Part shown: positions 33,597-42,389 of the stretch, one piece after another
How the letters are laid out: each line of letters starts with the position of its first letter
How positions within the stretch are numbered: the stretch's first letter is position 1
Assembly: GCF_016734815.1 (NCBI RefSeq)
Contig: NZ_JAERQF010000004.1
Location: forward strand, 231,434-295,433
Reading direction: 5' to 3'
DNA length: 64,000 nt
Source of the DNA: Hymenobacter rubidus
GTDB lineage: Bacteria > Bacteroidota > Bacteroidia > Cytophagales > Hymenobacteraceae
Program-made: the position numbers and the translations under genes
The notes under the pieces: model-generated
What the model saw: only the letters and a program-made list of their open reading frames with translations
What the model was told of the DNA's origin: nothing
Database searches by the model: none

Positions 33597-33847
33597 ATTC
33601 GTGAAGTGAGCGAGAGGCCTTTTTAGCGGCTTAAACGAAAACCGGGCCGAAAATGACGGAACCGCTGTTGGCCGGTGAGCGTCTGGTACGTGCCCGCCAC
33701 CGCTAAGCGGGCGGGCTATTGCCGGTTTGCTATGTAACTTTTGGGCTGCAAGCCGGTCCAAGCCGGCACCCTGCAACGCAGCCACCTCACCGGTTCTTGT
33801 TGCCGGGTGCTGCCCAAACGGATACCACCGGCTTTTCCTTATCTGCG

Positions 33848-34342
33848 ATGCCGCTTTTGCTACTCTTGCTGCTGCGCTTTTTCGGCCACGCGCCGGCCCC
33901 CGCACCGCGGGCTACGGTGTACGTGTTTCTGGCTGAAACCTGCCCCATCAGCCAGGCGGCCACGCTGCCGCTGCGCGAGCTATACGCCCGTTATGGAGCG
34001 CATGGCGTGCGGTTTGTGGGCGTGTTTCCGGCGCGTGAAACGACACCCACCGGCCTCGCGGCCTTCGCCAAAACCTACCAACTGGCTTTCCCGCTGCAAA
34101 CCGACGCGGACCACAAGCTTACCAAGCAGCTGCACGCCCGCGTAACCCCCGAAGCGGTGGTGCTCGGGCCCAACGGCCGCACCGTGCTCTACCAGGGCCG
34201 CCTCAACGATGCCTACGCTGGCCTGGGCCAGCACCGCGCCGTAACCTCGCACCACGAGCTGGCCGATGCGCTGGCCGCTGTGGCTGCTGGCCAACCAATT
34301 ATGGTGCCTCGCACAGAACCAATTGGCTGTTTTATAGAGTAA
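33848..34342 (+). CDS. Secreted redoxin (thioredoxin-fold), PRTE..GC.I type
   Basis: 164 residues from ATG 33848; codons before it lack a family N-terminus. A hydrophobic start (MPLLLLLLLRFFGH) suggests export or membrane anchoring. The thioredoxin fold is clear: VYVFLAETCPISQAATLPLR with the active-site Cys in CPIS, YGAHGVRFVGVFPARE, FAKTYQLAFPLQTDADHKLT, VTPEAVVLGPNGRTVLYQGR. The end VPRTEPIGCFIE is the ending I associate with redoxins fused to a cytochrome c and a copper type II monooxygenase domain. Here those domains are on the next gene (34531-36105). Confidence 0.82.
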   Translation: MPLLLLLLLRFFGHAPAPAPRATVYVFLAETCPISQAATLPLRELYARYGAHGVRFVGVFPARETTPTGLAAFAKTYQLAFPLQTDADHKLTKQLHARVTPEAVVLGPNGRTVLYQGRLNDAYAGLGQHRAVTSHHELADALAAVAAGQPIMVPRTEPIGCFIE

Positions 34343-34382
34343 ATTTGAATTATCTAACTTGTTGTATTTGACAAGGTAAACG

Positions 34383-34478
34383 GAACGTCATGCAGCGCGC
34401 AGCGAAGCATCTTTACCTCGGAAGTACATCTGATTAGTCACACAGTAAAGATGCTTCGCTGCGCGCTGCATGACGTTC
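34383..34478. repeat. REP-like palindrome, copy 8
   Basis: GAACGTCATGCAGCGCGCAG continues CGAAGCATCTTTAC; the mirror is GTAAAGATGCTTCGCTGCGC then GCTGCATGACGTTC. The common CTGAGCG is CAGCGCG, and CTCTAC is CTTTAC, with matching changes in the other arm. It lies between the redoxin and the cytochrome/copper protein. Confidence 0.92.
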
Positions 34479-34530
34479 TGAATTGTTCTAAACTACCTTA
34501 CTGAACCCTCCTCTCGACTAACCGAACACC

Positions 34531-36105
34531 ATGATGAAACGCTACCTCTCTTTATTCCTGCTGGCGCTGAGTATCGGCGGCATTCGGCCCGTGGGCGCGC
34601 AAGCCTCGCCGTACACGTTCAGCCAGGACATTGCGCCGCTGGTGTACCAGCACTGCACCAGCTGCCACCGCACCGGCGAGGTAGCGCCGTTTCCGCTCAC
34701 TAGCTATGCGGAAGTGGTGAGCCACGCGCAAACCATTAAGTACGTGACGGGTACGCGCTACATGCCGCCGTGGAAGCCCGACCCCAACTACCGCCACTAC
34801 CTCGACGAAAACACCCTGACCGATACCGAAATTGCCAAAATCCGCACCTGGGTGGATGGGGGCATGCCGCAGGGCAACCCCGCCCTCACGCCGCCGGTGC
34901 CCACGTACCCCAGCGGCTCGCAGCTGGGCACGCCCGATTTGGTGATTCCGATGGCCCACGCCTTCACTCACCAGGGCAATGGCCAGGACTTGTACCGCAT
35001 TTTCGTGCTGCCCGTGAACCTGCCCACCGACCGCGACATTGCAGCCATTGAGTTCCGGGCCGGCAATAAAACCATTGTGCACCACTGCATTATCGGGATG
35101 GATACCACCCAGCAGGCCCAGGCCCTCGATGCCGCCGACCCCGGCTATGGCTACACCCAGTTCGGTGGTTTCGGCTTCAACCCCGTCGAGAATATTTTTG
35201 CGGCCTGGGTGCCCGGCATGCAGTCGCGCTTTTACCCTTCGGGCATGGGCAAGCGGCTCTACCGCCACTCCTCGCTGCTGCTCCAGATTCACTACGGCCC
35301 CAACTACGTGACGCAGAACGATTCGTCGGTGGTCAATATCTTTTTTGCCCGCCAACCTGTCACGCGCTACGTGCAAACGCTGGCGGCCATCTCGCCCACA
35401 GTGCTGACGAACGGGCCGTTTGTGCTTCCGGCCAACCAAATGAAGACCTTTCACGCTCAGCTCACGGTACCGTTCGACCTGACGGTGCTGAGCACGGCGC
35501 CGCACGCGCACTTCCTCAGCAAAAGCTGGAAAGTGTGGGCCGTGAAGCCTAATGGGGACACAATTCGGTTCGTGAAAATCAACAACTGGGATTTCCGCTG
35601 GCAGGGCAACTACCGCTACACCAACCTGGTGCGGCTACCGGCCGGCTCGCGCCTGATGGCCGACGCCACCTACGACAACACGGCCCAGAACCCGCGCAAC
35701 CCCTTCAGCCCGCCCCAAACCGTGACCTGGGGCGAGAGCACCACCGCCGAAATGCTGCTCACCTACTTTGAGCTATTGCCCTACCGCACCGGCGACGAAA
35801 ACATTGTGCTGAGTACCGCGCCGGGCCTGGCCACCACGCCAGGCACCGTGCAAATGGCCGTGTATCCCAACCCCACCAGCAGCGCCACCACGGTCAGCTT
35901 TCAGCTGGAGCGCCCCGGTCCCGTTACGGTGTCGCTGCTCGATAACACGGGCCGCCTGGTGCGGACCGTGACGCGTGAAAAGGCTTACCCGGCGGGCCCG
36001 CAACAGCTGCCGCTGCCGCTTTCGGGCCTGGCGGCGGGCATCTACGTCGTGCGCCTGGAGTCGGACGAAGGCACGCGCACCGAGAAGCTGGCTGTCACGC
36101 AATAA
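34531..36105 (+). CDS. Secreted cytochrome c / copper type II monooxygenase-like protein with T9SS sorting domain
   Basis: 524 residues. The signal peptide is MMKRYLSLFLLALSIGGIRP, cleaved after VGAQA. Residues about 28-115 are a cytochrome c-like domain with CTSCHRTG and a Met-containing MPPWKPD loop. Residues about 140-420 match copper type II ascorbate-dependent monooxygenase domains: TIVHHCIIGM, SLLLQIHYGPNY, and PHAHFLSKSWKVWAV carry likely copper ligands. The C-terminal 80 residues form a T9SS type A sorting domain (AVYPNPTSSATTVSF ... GLAAGIYVVRLES). The protein should be exported and attached to the surface. The redoxin gene upstream supplies the third domain seen fused in other phyla. 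The reaction is unknown. Confidence 0.85.
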   Translation: MMKRYLSLFLLALSIGGIRPVGAQASPYTFSQDIAPLVYQHCTSCHRTGEVAPFPLTSYAEVVSHAQTIKYVTGTRYMPPWKPDPNYRHYLDENTLTDTEIAKIRTWVDGGMPQGNPALTPPVPTYPSGSQLGTPDLVIPMAHAFTHQGNGQDLYRIFVLPVNLPTDRDIAAIEFRAGNKTIVHHCIIGMDTTQQAQALDAADPGYGYTQFGGFGFNPVENIFAAWVPGMQSRFYPSGMGKRLYRHSSLLLQIHYGPNYVTQNDSSVVNIFFARQPVTRYVQTLAAISPTVLTNGPFVLPANQMKTFHAQLTVPFDLTVLSTAPHAHFLSKSWKVWAVKPNGDTIRFVKINNWDFRWQGNYRYTNLVRLPAGSRLMADATYDNTAQNPRNPFSPPQTVTWGESTTAEMLLTYFELLPYRTGDENIVLSTAPGLATTPGTVQMAVYPNPTSSATTVSFQLERPGPVTVSLLDNTGRLVRTVTREKAYPAGPQQLPLPLSGLAAGIYVVRLESDEGTRTEKLAVTQ

Positions 36106-36125
36106 ATTATGGATTGACGCGGAAC

Positions 36126-36162
36126 ACAAAAGCCCTGACTGCTTCCAGTCAGGGCTTTTTGT
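36126..36162 (+). terminator. Rho-independent terminator
   Basis: ACAAAAGCCCTGACTG pairs with CAGTCAGGGCTTTTTGT around a 4-base loop, one bulged A aside. It ends the transcript of the cytochrome/copper gene. Confidence 0.88.
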
Positions 36163-36284
36163 TGCTTGGTAGCGGGTCCAGGCACTGCCGGGGCCGGCAG
36201 AATTTTGGTTATTTGCCAATCAATTGACTGAATGCTCTGTCCATAATCAGCGGCAGCAGGGTTAATTCAGCCAAAAACAGTGCT

Positions 36285-37394
36285 ATGAACATACTGTACG
36301 GAGTACCCGGCGAGGGTTTGGGCCATGCCACCCGCAGCAAAGTTGTCATCGGTCATTTGCTGGCCCAGGGACACCAGGTATGCGTGGTGAGCAGCAGCCG
36401 GGCCTACAAGATGCTGGCCGCCGCGTTTCCGGGCCGGGTGCACGAAATTCGGGGCTTTCACCTGGCTTATAAGGGTTTGGCCGTGAGCAAGGCGCGCACC
36501 GTGGCCCTCACATTGCGCACGGCCTCGGAAGATTTGCGCATCAACTTTGCCAAGTACCGCGAGCTGCTGGGTGATTTTGAGCCGGAAGTAGTGATTTCGG
36601 ATTTTGAATCGTTCAGCTACCTGTTTGCCAAAATGCACCGGCTGCCCATTGTCAGCATCGACAACATGCAGATTATCAGTCGGGCCAAGCTGAACATGGC
36701 CGTGCCGAAAGCCGAGCGCGGCAACTACAACCTGGCCAAAAGCATTGTGCGGGCCAAGCTGCCGCACAGCCGGCACTATTTTGTCACTACCTTCTTCGAC
36801 CTGCCGCTGGCCAAGGAGCGCACTACGCTGGTGCCGCCCATCATCCGGCCCGAGATTCTGGCAGCCGTGTCCACCAAAGGCAGTCATATTCTGGTGTATC
36901 AGTCGGCCACCACGCAGCAGAACCTGGTGCCGCTGCTCCAACAGCTGCCCGACCAGGAATTCCGAGTGTACGGCTTCAACAAAGAGGAAGACCACGGCAA
37001 CGTGCAGCTCCGCGCCTTTTCCGAAGCCGGGTTCATTGCCGACCTCGCCGGCAGCCGGGCTATTGTGACTAACGGCGGCTTCTCGCTGATTTCGGAAGCC
37101 GTTTTCCTGCACAAGCCCATTTGCGCTATTCCCATTCCGGCGCAGTTTGAGCAGTGGCTAAACGCTGCCGAGGTGGAGAAAATGGGCTACGGCCGACATT
37201 TCGAAACCATCACGGCCGACAACCTGCGGGCGTTTATTTACGGATTGGCCAGTTTTGAAAACGCGCTGACCAGCTACCGGCAGAGTGGCAACGAAGTCCT
37301 GTTTGCCCAGCTCGACCGCGTGCTCAAGGACATTGGCGGCGAGTATTTGCCGTCGGAAGCCGCGCCGCAGGCCGACTCGTGGGGCGGCGAGTGA
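36285..37394 (+). CDS. Glycosyltransferase (GT-B fold, MJ1255/VC2487 type)
   Basis: 369 residues. The start MNILYGVPGEGLGHATRSKV (glycine-rich loop with the GHATR motif) and the later YGFNKEED, ADLAGSRAIVTNGGFSLISE, then AVFLHKPICAIPIPAQFEQW are typical of the MJ1255/VC2487 group of GT-B transferases, relatives of MurG and UDP-glucuronosyltransferases. The donor binds in the C-terminal half near TNGGFSLISEA. There is no membrane segment. It may glycosylate a lipid or other carrier; the acceptor is not deducible. It is followed closely by the HEAT-cyclophilin lipoprotein on the same strand. Confidence 0.85.
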   Translation: MNILYGVPGEGLGHATRSKVVIGHLLAQGHQVCVVSSSRAYKMLAAAFPGRVHEIRGFHLAYKGLAVSKARTVALTLRTASEDLRINFAKYRELLGDFEPEVVISDFESFSYLFAKMHRLPIVSIDNMQIISRAKLNMAVPKAERGNYNLAKSIVRAKLPHSRHYFVTTFFDLPLAKERTTLVPPIIRPEILAAVSTKGSHILVYQSATTQQNLVPLLQQLPDQEFRVYGFNKEEDHGNVQLRAFSEAGFIADLAGSRAIVTNGGFSLISEAVFLHKPICAIPIPAQFEQWLNAAEVEKMGYGRHFETITADNLRAFIYGLASFENALTSYRQSGNEVLFAQLDRVLKDIGGEYLPSEAAPQADSWGGE

Positions 37395-37479
37395 TGCCCG
37401 CGTGCGCCGGAGCCCGGTCCGGCCCCAATTCCTTTTGGGCCGTAAGCGCAAGCTGAAGCCTGCGCTATTTTCAACTACT

Positions 37480-39522
37480 ATGCTCATTCGTACCCTTCGC
37501 TGCTGGCCGCTGCTGTTGCTGGTGGCCGCCTGTGCCCGCACCCCACGCCCCAGCGCCGACCTGGCCAACAAGTACCACGACGCCACTATTCGCCAAATCG
37601 GCACGGCTCAGGACGAGCGCAACACCGCTGCGCTGCTGCCCTTTCTCACCAATGCCAACCCCACTTATCGGCGCGAAGCCGCTTTAGCTTTCGCCTCGGT
37701 GCAAGCCCAAGCGGCCGTGCCCGGCCTGATTCCGTTGCTGCGCGATGCCGACCCCAGCGTGCGCCGCGCCGCTGCCTATGCCCTGGGCCAAACCGGCGAC
37801 AGCACCGCCGTGGACAGCCTGCGGGTGCGCGTGCTGAAGGAAAACGATGGCCAAGTGCGCCGCTACGTGCACGAGGCACTGGGCCGGACCGTCACGCGCA
37901 CCAGCCTGCCCGAGCTCTGGCGCGTAGAAACGCTGAACGATACGGCCCGCGCCACCGCTTTGGCCTGGGGCCTGGGCCGCGCCGCCTTACGCGGCCTTGG
38001 CTCCGCTGAAAGCATCCGGCGCACGGTGGGGCTGCTAAACCTGCCCAGGCTCTCGACGGGCGGGCGGTTGGCAGCGGCCGTGGGGCTGGCACGCACCCGC
38101 GGGCTCGATGCTGATTTGGCGCGTCTGGCCGAAACTACCCTGTTGCGGGTGGCACAGAAAGACCGGAATTACGCCGTGCGCGCCGCCGCCGCCAGCACCT
38201 TGGGCAAGCTGGCGGGCGTGGCCGAAAATGCCACAGCCGCCAGCGGTAGCGCCGTTACGCCATCGCCTTCCCCAGCCGGCCCGGCCGCCGTACTGGTGCG
38301 GCTGGCCACCAAAGACCCCGACTACCGGGTGCGGCTGAGTGCCATTCGGGCGCTGCCTTTCGGGACCAGCAATTATGCAGCTAGCCGCAAAGCGGTATTT
38401 TTCGCGCTGAGCCACGACCGGGCCCCGGTGGCCCTCACGGCGGCCGAATGGCTCCTGGCTCACGCAAAAGGAGAGTCGGGCGCTTCTCTGGCGGCCCTAG
38501 CCGATGGTAATAAGCAGGCTTCGGTGCGGGTGCGGGCGGCTTTGCTGCGGGCAGCCGTGCGCCACGCCACACCCGCCGCCCGCCCCAGCCTCGTCGAAAC
38601 CATTGAGAAGCGCTACCCGACGGTTTCCACGGTGTATGAAAAAGGGTTTTTGCTGGAAGCGCTGAGCGAAGCGCCCGCCGCGTTTGACTTCGTGCGCAGT
38701 GAGGCGTTTGCGGCGGGGCAGTCGCCGGTGGTGGCGGGCTACGCGCTGGCGTCCCTGCTCACCATGCGCCGCAATGCTGATTTCCCAGCCGCCCGCGCCG
38801 CTGATTTTGCGGCGGCTATGCGCCAGGGCTTGGCTGGTGGCGACGTGGCCCAGCTCGGTACCGCCGCCGAAGCCCTGGCCGACCCCAAGCTCTACCCCGA
38901 AGCGCAGGAAGCCGACCTCACGGCCCTGCTTCAAGCGCAGGGCAAGCTGCAGCTGCCCCGCGAAATCGAAGCCTGGCAGGGCATTCAGCAGGCGCTGGAC
39001 AAGCTGACGAAGGCCCCGAAGCCCACGCCTACGCCGCTGGCCACGGCCGCGCAGCACCCCATCGACTGGGCCGTGGTGCAAAGCGTACCGGTAGGCCAGC
39101 AAGTGCGGCTGCGCACCAGCAAGGGCATCATTCTGCTGGAGCTTAAGCCCAACGAAGCGCCCGGCGCGGTGGCTAGCTTCGTCACGCTCATCGGCCAGAA
39201 GTTTTACGACAACCTGTATTTCCACCGCGTGGTGCCCAACTTCGTAGCCCAGGGCGGCGACCCGCGCGGCGACGGCAACGGCAGCGCCCCCTACAACCTG
39301 CGCTCCGAATTTGGCGACTTGCGCTACCAGGAAGGCAGCGTGGGGTTGGCCTCGGCCGGCAAGGATACCGAAAGCTGCCAATTCTTCATCACCCACACGC
39401 CCACGCCGCACCTGGATGGCCGCTACCCTATTTTTGCCGAGGTGGTGGGCGGCATGGATGTGGTGCACAAGCTTGATATTGGCGACCAGATTCTAGGTGT
39501 GGAATTGGTGCCGGTGCAGTAG
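37480..39522 (+). CDS. HEAT-repeat lipoprotein with C-terminal cyclophilin domain
   Basis: 680 residues from ATG 37480, which begins the signal MLIRTLRCWPLLLLVAACAR (lipobox VAAC); upstream codons belong to an unrelated overlap with the glycosyltransferase. Residues about 45-520 are HEAT repeats (YRREAALAFASVQAQAAVPG, LIPLLRDADPSVRRAAAYAL, YAVRAAAASTLGKLAGV, YRVRLSAIRALPFGTS). Residues about 540-680 are a cyclophilin-type peptidyl-prolyl isomerase: GIILLELKPNEAPGAVASFV, FYDNLYFHRVVPNFVAQGGD, ESCQFFITHTPTPHLDGRYP. The Phe-His-Arg catalytic core and the QFFI..T segment are intact. Envelope-anchored, it probably works as a folding factor with a client-binding repeat array. Confidence 0.9.
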   Translation: MLIRTLRCWPLLLLVAACARTPRPSADLANKYHDATIRQIGTAQDERNTAALLPFLTNANPTYRREAALAFASVQAQAAVPGLIPLLRDADPSVRRAAAYALGQTGDSTAVDSLRVRVLKENDGQVRRYVHEALGRTVTRTSLPELWRVETLNDTARATALAWGLGRAALRGLGSAESIRRTVGLLNLPRLSTGGRLAAAVGLARTRGLDADLARLAETTLLRVAQKDRNYAVRAAAASTLGKLAGVAENATAASGSAVTPSPSPAGPAAVLVRLATKDPDYRVRLSAIRALPFGTSNYAASRKAVFFALSHDRAPVALTAAEWLLAHAKGESGASLAALADGNKQASVRVRAALLRAAVRHATPAARPSLVETIEKRYPTVSTVYEKGFLLEALSEAPAAFDFVRSEAFAAGQSPVVAGYALASLLTMRRNADFPAARAADFAAAMRQGLAGGDVAQLGTAAEALADPKLYPEAQEADLTALLQAQGKLQLPREIEAWQGIQQALDKLTKAPKPTPTPLATAAQHPIDWAVVQSVPVGQQVRLRTSKGIILLELKPNEAPGAVASFVTLIGQKFYDNLYFHRVVPNFVAQGGDPRGDGNGSAPYNLRSEFGDLRYQEGSVGLASAGKDTESCQFFITHTPTPHLDGRYPIFAEVVGGMDVVHKLDIGDQILGVELVPVQ

Positions 39523-39612
39523 CCAATTGGGGCAAGCCCGATTGCTCTCTATTTTTACAGGCGCTGCCTGGCACTGGCTTGCCGGGAGCAACTTACCAGC
39601 TGCCGCAGCACC

Positions 39613-40338
39613 ATGATTGAAGTTGACCTCATTACCAAACACGGAAAAAAGGCCTTGGGCATGGAAGAAAGCCACTCCGCAGCAAAAGGCTGGCGGCATC
39701 GGCTGCCGGAGATTCTATTAGAAATTGGCATCATTGTGTTCGCCGTCACGCTGTCCATTCAGTTGCACGCCTGGCACGAGCACTCGGTGGAGCGCGCCGA
39801 GGAACGCAAGTTTCTCACCGGCCTGCGTACCGACTTGCGGGGCGACCTGACCGAATTGCGGCTCGATTCGCTGGCGTATGCGCAGCTGTTGGACGGGTTT
39901 CGCTACTTCCGCACCCTCACGCCGCAAACCCTCAGCGTCGATACCGTGCACCGGTACCAGTGGACGCTGTACAATTCCACGAACCTGCTGCCCAACACTT
40001 CCCGGTTCGAAGGACTAAAATCGGCCGGCAAGCTGGGCGTGATTGAAGACGACGAACTGCTGAACGACATCCTCGACAATTACCAGGAACTGGTTCCCGG
40101 CCTGGTGCGCATGACGCTGGGCTTCACGGCCTACAAAGAGCAAAACATTCAGCGCTACCTCGACGAGCACCTCCAGGCATCGGGCAATAATTTCATGGCC
40201 GTGATGCAGTCCGACCCCATGCGCAACTACCTGAATAAGGAAGTGGGCGTGCACGAGATTATTCACAAGTACCACCTGGTGATGGCGCAAAACCGCAAAA
40301 TCATCAGAAAAATCAATTCGCAGTTGGCGTCCGAGTAA
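39613..40338 (+). CDS. Single-pass membrane protein, DUF6090-like
   Basis: 241 residues. A basic N-terminus, then EILLEIGIIVFAVTLSIQLH, a single membrane segment (about 36-55), then AWHEHSVERAEERKFLTGLR as the start of a helical soluble domain, which should lie outside. The helix-membrane arrangement with LEI.I...VTLSIQ..A/NW.E is that of the Bacteroidota DUF6090 family, whose function is unknown. A later start at Met 39661 is possible. The gene is 90 bases after the HEAT-cyclophilin gene, so co-transcription is possible; mscS follows 45 bases downstream. Confidence 0.6.
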   Translation: MIEVDLITKHGKKALGMEESHSAAKGWRHRLPEILLEIGIIVFAVTLSIQLHAWHEHSVERAEERKFLTGLRTDLRGDLTELRLDSLAYAQLLDGFRYFRTLTPQTLSVDTVHRYQWTLYNSTNLLPNTSRFEGLKSAGKLGVIEDDELLNDILDNYQELVPGLVRMTLGFTAYKEQNIQRYLDEHLQASGNNFMAVMQSDPMRNYLNKEVGVHEIIHKYHLVMAQNRKIIRKINSQLASE

Positions 40339-40383
40339 GGTCCGCCGGTTGCCGCCACCGTCCTTGTCCCCTTCCCGTTATCT

Positions 40384-41199
40384 ATGAACCAAGTCGCCAC
40401 CTACGCCCAGCAGCTTCAAACCCTCGCGCTCCTCTACCTGCCCCGCGTGCTGATGGCCACGGTGGCCTTGGTAGTGGGCTGGTGGCTTATTGGCTGGGCC
40501 AGCCGGCTGATTGCGGCGGCCACCACGCGGCTCGATGTGTCGCTGGCCTCGTTCCTGACCAGCTTGGTCAACATCGTACTCAAAGTGCTGCTGCTGATTA
40601 CGGTAGCCGGCATGGTGGGCTTCGAAACCACTTCGTTTGTGGCCATTTTGGGGGCGGCTGGGTTGGCGGTGGGCTTGGCCTTGCAGGGCACGCTGGCCAA
40701 CTTTGCGGGCGGGGTGCTCATCCTCATTTTCAAGCCCTACGTGGTGGGCGACACGATTGAGTCGCAAGGCAAATCGGGCGAAGTCAAGGAAATCCAGATT
40801 TTCAACACCATCCTCGTCACGCCGCAGGGCGACACCATCATCCTGCCCAACGGCGCCACTTCAAACAACGTCATCGTGAACAAAACGGCCCAGAACAAAG
40901 CTCTCGTCGAGATTCTGGCCGAAGTCGACAACAACACCAACCTCGATACGCTACGGGGGTGGGCCGTCCCGCTCATGCAGGCCGATGCGCAGGTGCTGCC
41001 CAGCCCGGAGCCGCAGGTGGCGGTGACCGGCCTCAAGCCGGGCGGCATGTCGGTGGCGTTTCGGGCCTACACGGCCGCCGGCCAGAACGCCGGCGCGCAG
41101 GCCCGCCTCATCGAGCAGCTCCAGCGGGGCCTGGCCCAGCAGGGCGTGGGTGCTCCCGTACCGGTGTCGCACAGCTACGTGCGCACCTTGCCCGGCTAA
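40384..41199 (+). CDS. mscS: Small-conductance mechanosensitive channel, MscS family
   Basis: 271 residues, a minimal MscS. Three membrane helices are near residues 15-40, 55-80 and 84-105. The pore helix and family core are visible: GAAGLAVGLALQGTLANFAG, GGVLILIFKPYVVGDTIESQ and VTPQGDTIILPNGATSNNVI. The C-terminal part has the alternating strand-helix fold that forms the cytoplasmic cage. Such channels release solutes when membrane tension rises. It stands in a plus-strand run with the DUF6090-like gene; nothing indicates special regulation. Confidence 0.93.
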   Translation: MNQVATYAQQLQTLALLYLPRVLMATVALVVGWWLIGWASRLIAAATTRLDVSLASFLTSLVNIVLKVLLLITVAGMVGFETTSFVAILGAAGLAVGLALQGTLANFAGGVLILIFKPYVVGDTIESQGKSGEVKEIQIFNTILVTPQGDTIILPNGATSNNVIVNKTAQNKALVEILAEVDNNTNLDTLRGWAVPLMQADAQVLPSPEPQVAVTGLKPGGMSVAFRAYTAAGQNAGAQARLIEQLQRGLAQQGVGAPVPVSHSYVRTLPG

Positions 41200-41431
41200 A
41201 AAGCACAACGGCTGATGACAGCTGGGCGCAGGATGTAAACAAGTAAGCCTAAAAAAGCCAGAAAAAGACGAGAAAGCACTACCTTTTGGCCAGTTCCGGG
41301 GCAACACCGTGCAGCCCGATGTTGCTGATACGTAACGGACCAGAAACCATTGTTGTCGGGTCGGTTCGAAACCTTCGCCTGCTGGGCTGGTTAAATCCCC
41401 CGCTGCTTTTTGCTATCTATTTTCTGTTATT

Positions 41432-42265
41432 GTGCTTCCCGATTCTTTTGCAGCCGAGCTGGCCCATGCCCACGCCTCTGTGCCCGATGCCTTGCCCGGT
41501 GCCGCCTTCTGCGCCCTGGCCGATAGCCTGCTGGCCTTGTTGTTTCCACAGCGGGCCGAGCGGCCCCTGCCCACCGCCGATGCCGTAGCGGCCGACTTGT
41601 ACCATTTCCGCTCCGAGCTGGCCGTGCTGTTGGCCAAAGTGCCGCACCTGCCTGCGCCCGCGCCCGAACTGGCCGACGAGTTTACTTCTCAGTTGCCGGC
41701 TTTGCGAGCGGCCCTGCTGCGCGATGCCAGCGCCATTTTGGCCAGCGACCCCGCCGCTCAGGGCCTGGGCGAAATCATCAGCTCGTACCCCGGCTTTTAC
41801 GCCACGGCTCTGTACCGGCTGGCCCATGCGCTGCACCAGCGCGGGCTGCCGCGCCTGCCGCGCCTGCTCAGCGAATACGCCCACCAGCGCACCGGCATCG
41901 ACATCCACCCCGGCGCACACATCGGTCCGGCCTTCTGCATCGACCACGGCACGGGCCTCGTCATTGGCGAAACGGCCATCATCGGGGCCAATGTGCAGAT
42001 ATACCAAGGCGTAACGCTGGGTGCCCTCAGCGTCACCAAAGGCCTGCAAGGCACCAAGCGCCACCCCACCATCGAAGACTACGTGGTGATTTACGCCGGG
42101 GCCACCATCCTGGGCGGCAGCACCGTCATTGGCACGCGCAGCGTCATCGGTGGCAACGTGTGGCTGACGGAAAGCGTGCCCTCGCACTCGCGCGTGTACC
42201 ACCGCGCCCACATCCAGATTTCCCGCTCCGTGGACCCCGCTGCCGAACTGGTTTTTTCCATCTAG
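41432..42265 (+). CDS. cysE: Serine O-acetyltransferase
   Basis: 277 residues from GTG 41432. The N-terminal helical part ends near residue 130 ([20 protein letters not shown]), then a left-handed beta-helix of hexapeptide repeats follows: [60 protein letters not shown]. His-Asp of the active site are in ARL/IDHGTG-type sequence (CIDHGTGLV). The layout is that of the epsilon-subtype SATs of Bacteroidota. It makes O-acetylserine for cysteine synthesis. cysK is 124 bases downstream, across a spacer with mirrored tandem repeats. Confidence 0.92.
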   Translation: MLPDSFAAELAHAHASVPDALPGAAFCALADSLLALLFPQRAERPLPTADAVAADLYHFRSELAVLLAKVPHLPAPAPELADEFTSQLPALRAALLRDASAILASDPAAQGLGEIISSYPGFYATALYRLAHALHQRGLPRLPRLLSEYAHQRTGIDIHPGAHIGPAFCIDHGTGLVIGETAIIGANVQIYQGVTLGALSVTKGLQGTKRHPTIEDYVVIYAGATILGGSTVIGTRSVIGGNVWLTESVPSHSRVYHRAHIQISRSVDPAAELVFSI

Positions 42266-42267
42266 CG

Positions 42268-42385
42268 GTGAGGTGGTGAAATAGTGAGGTGGTGAATCAT
42301 GTCTTTCCAGTCTATTAGACGTAGAAGCACATCCCTTACCATCTTGCCTTTTCATCGACTCACCATTTCTCAACTCACCATTTCA
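42268..42385. repeat. Mirrored tandem 16-mers between cysE and cysK
   Basis: GTGAGGTGGTGAA occurs twice at a 16-base period (42268-42280 and 42284-42296). Near its other end, ACTCACCATTTC occurs twice at the same period (about 42357-42384). The two halves are approximately complementary, so a hairpin with two registers is possible. Confidence 0.5.
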
Positions 42386-42389
42386 CCAT

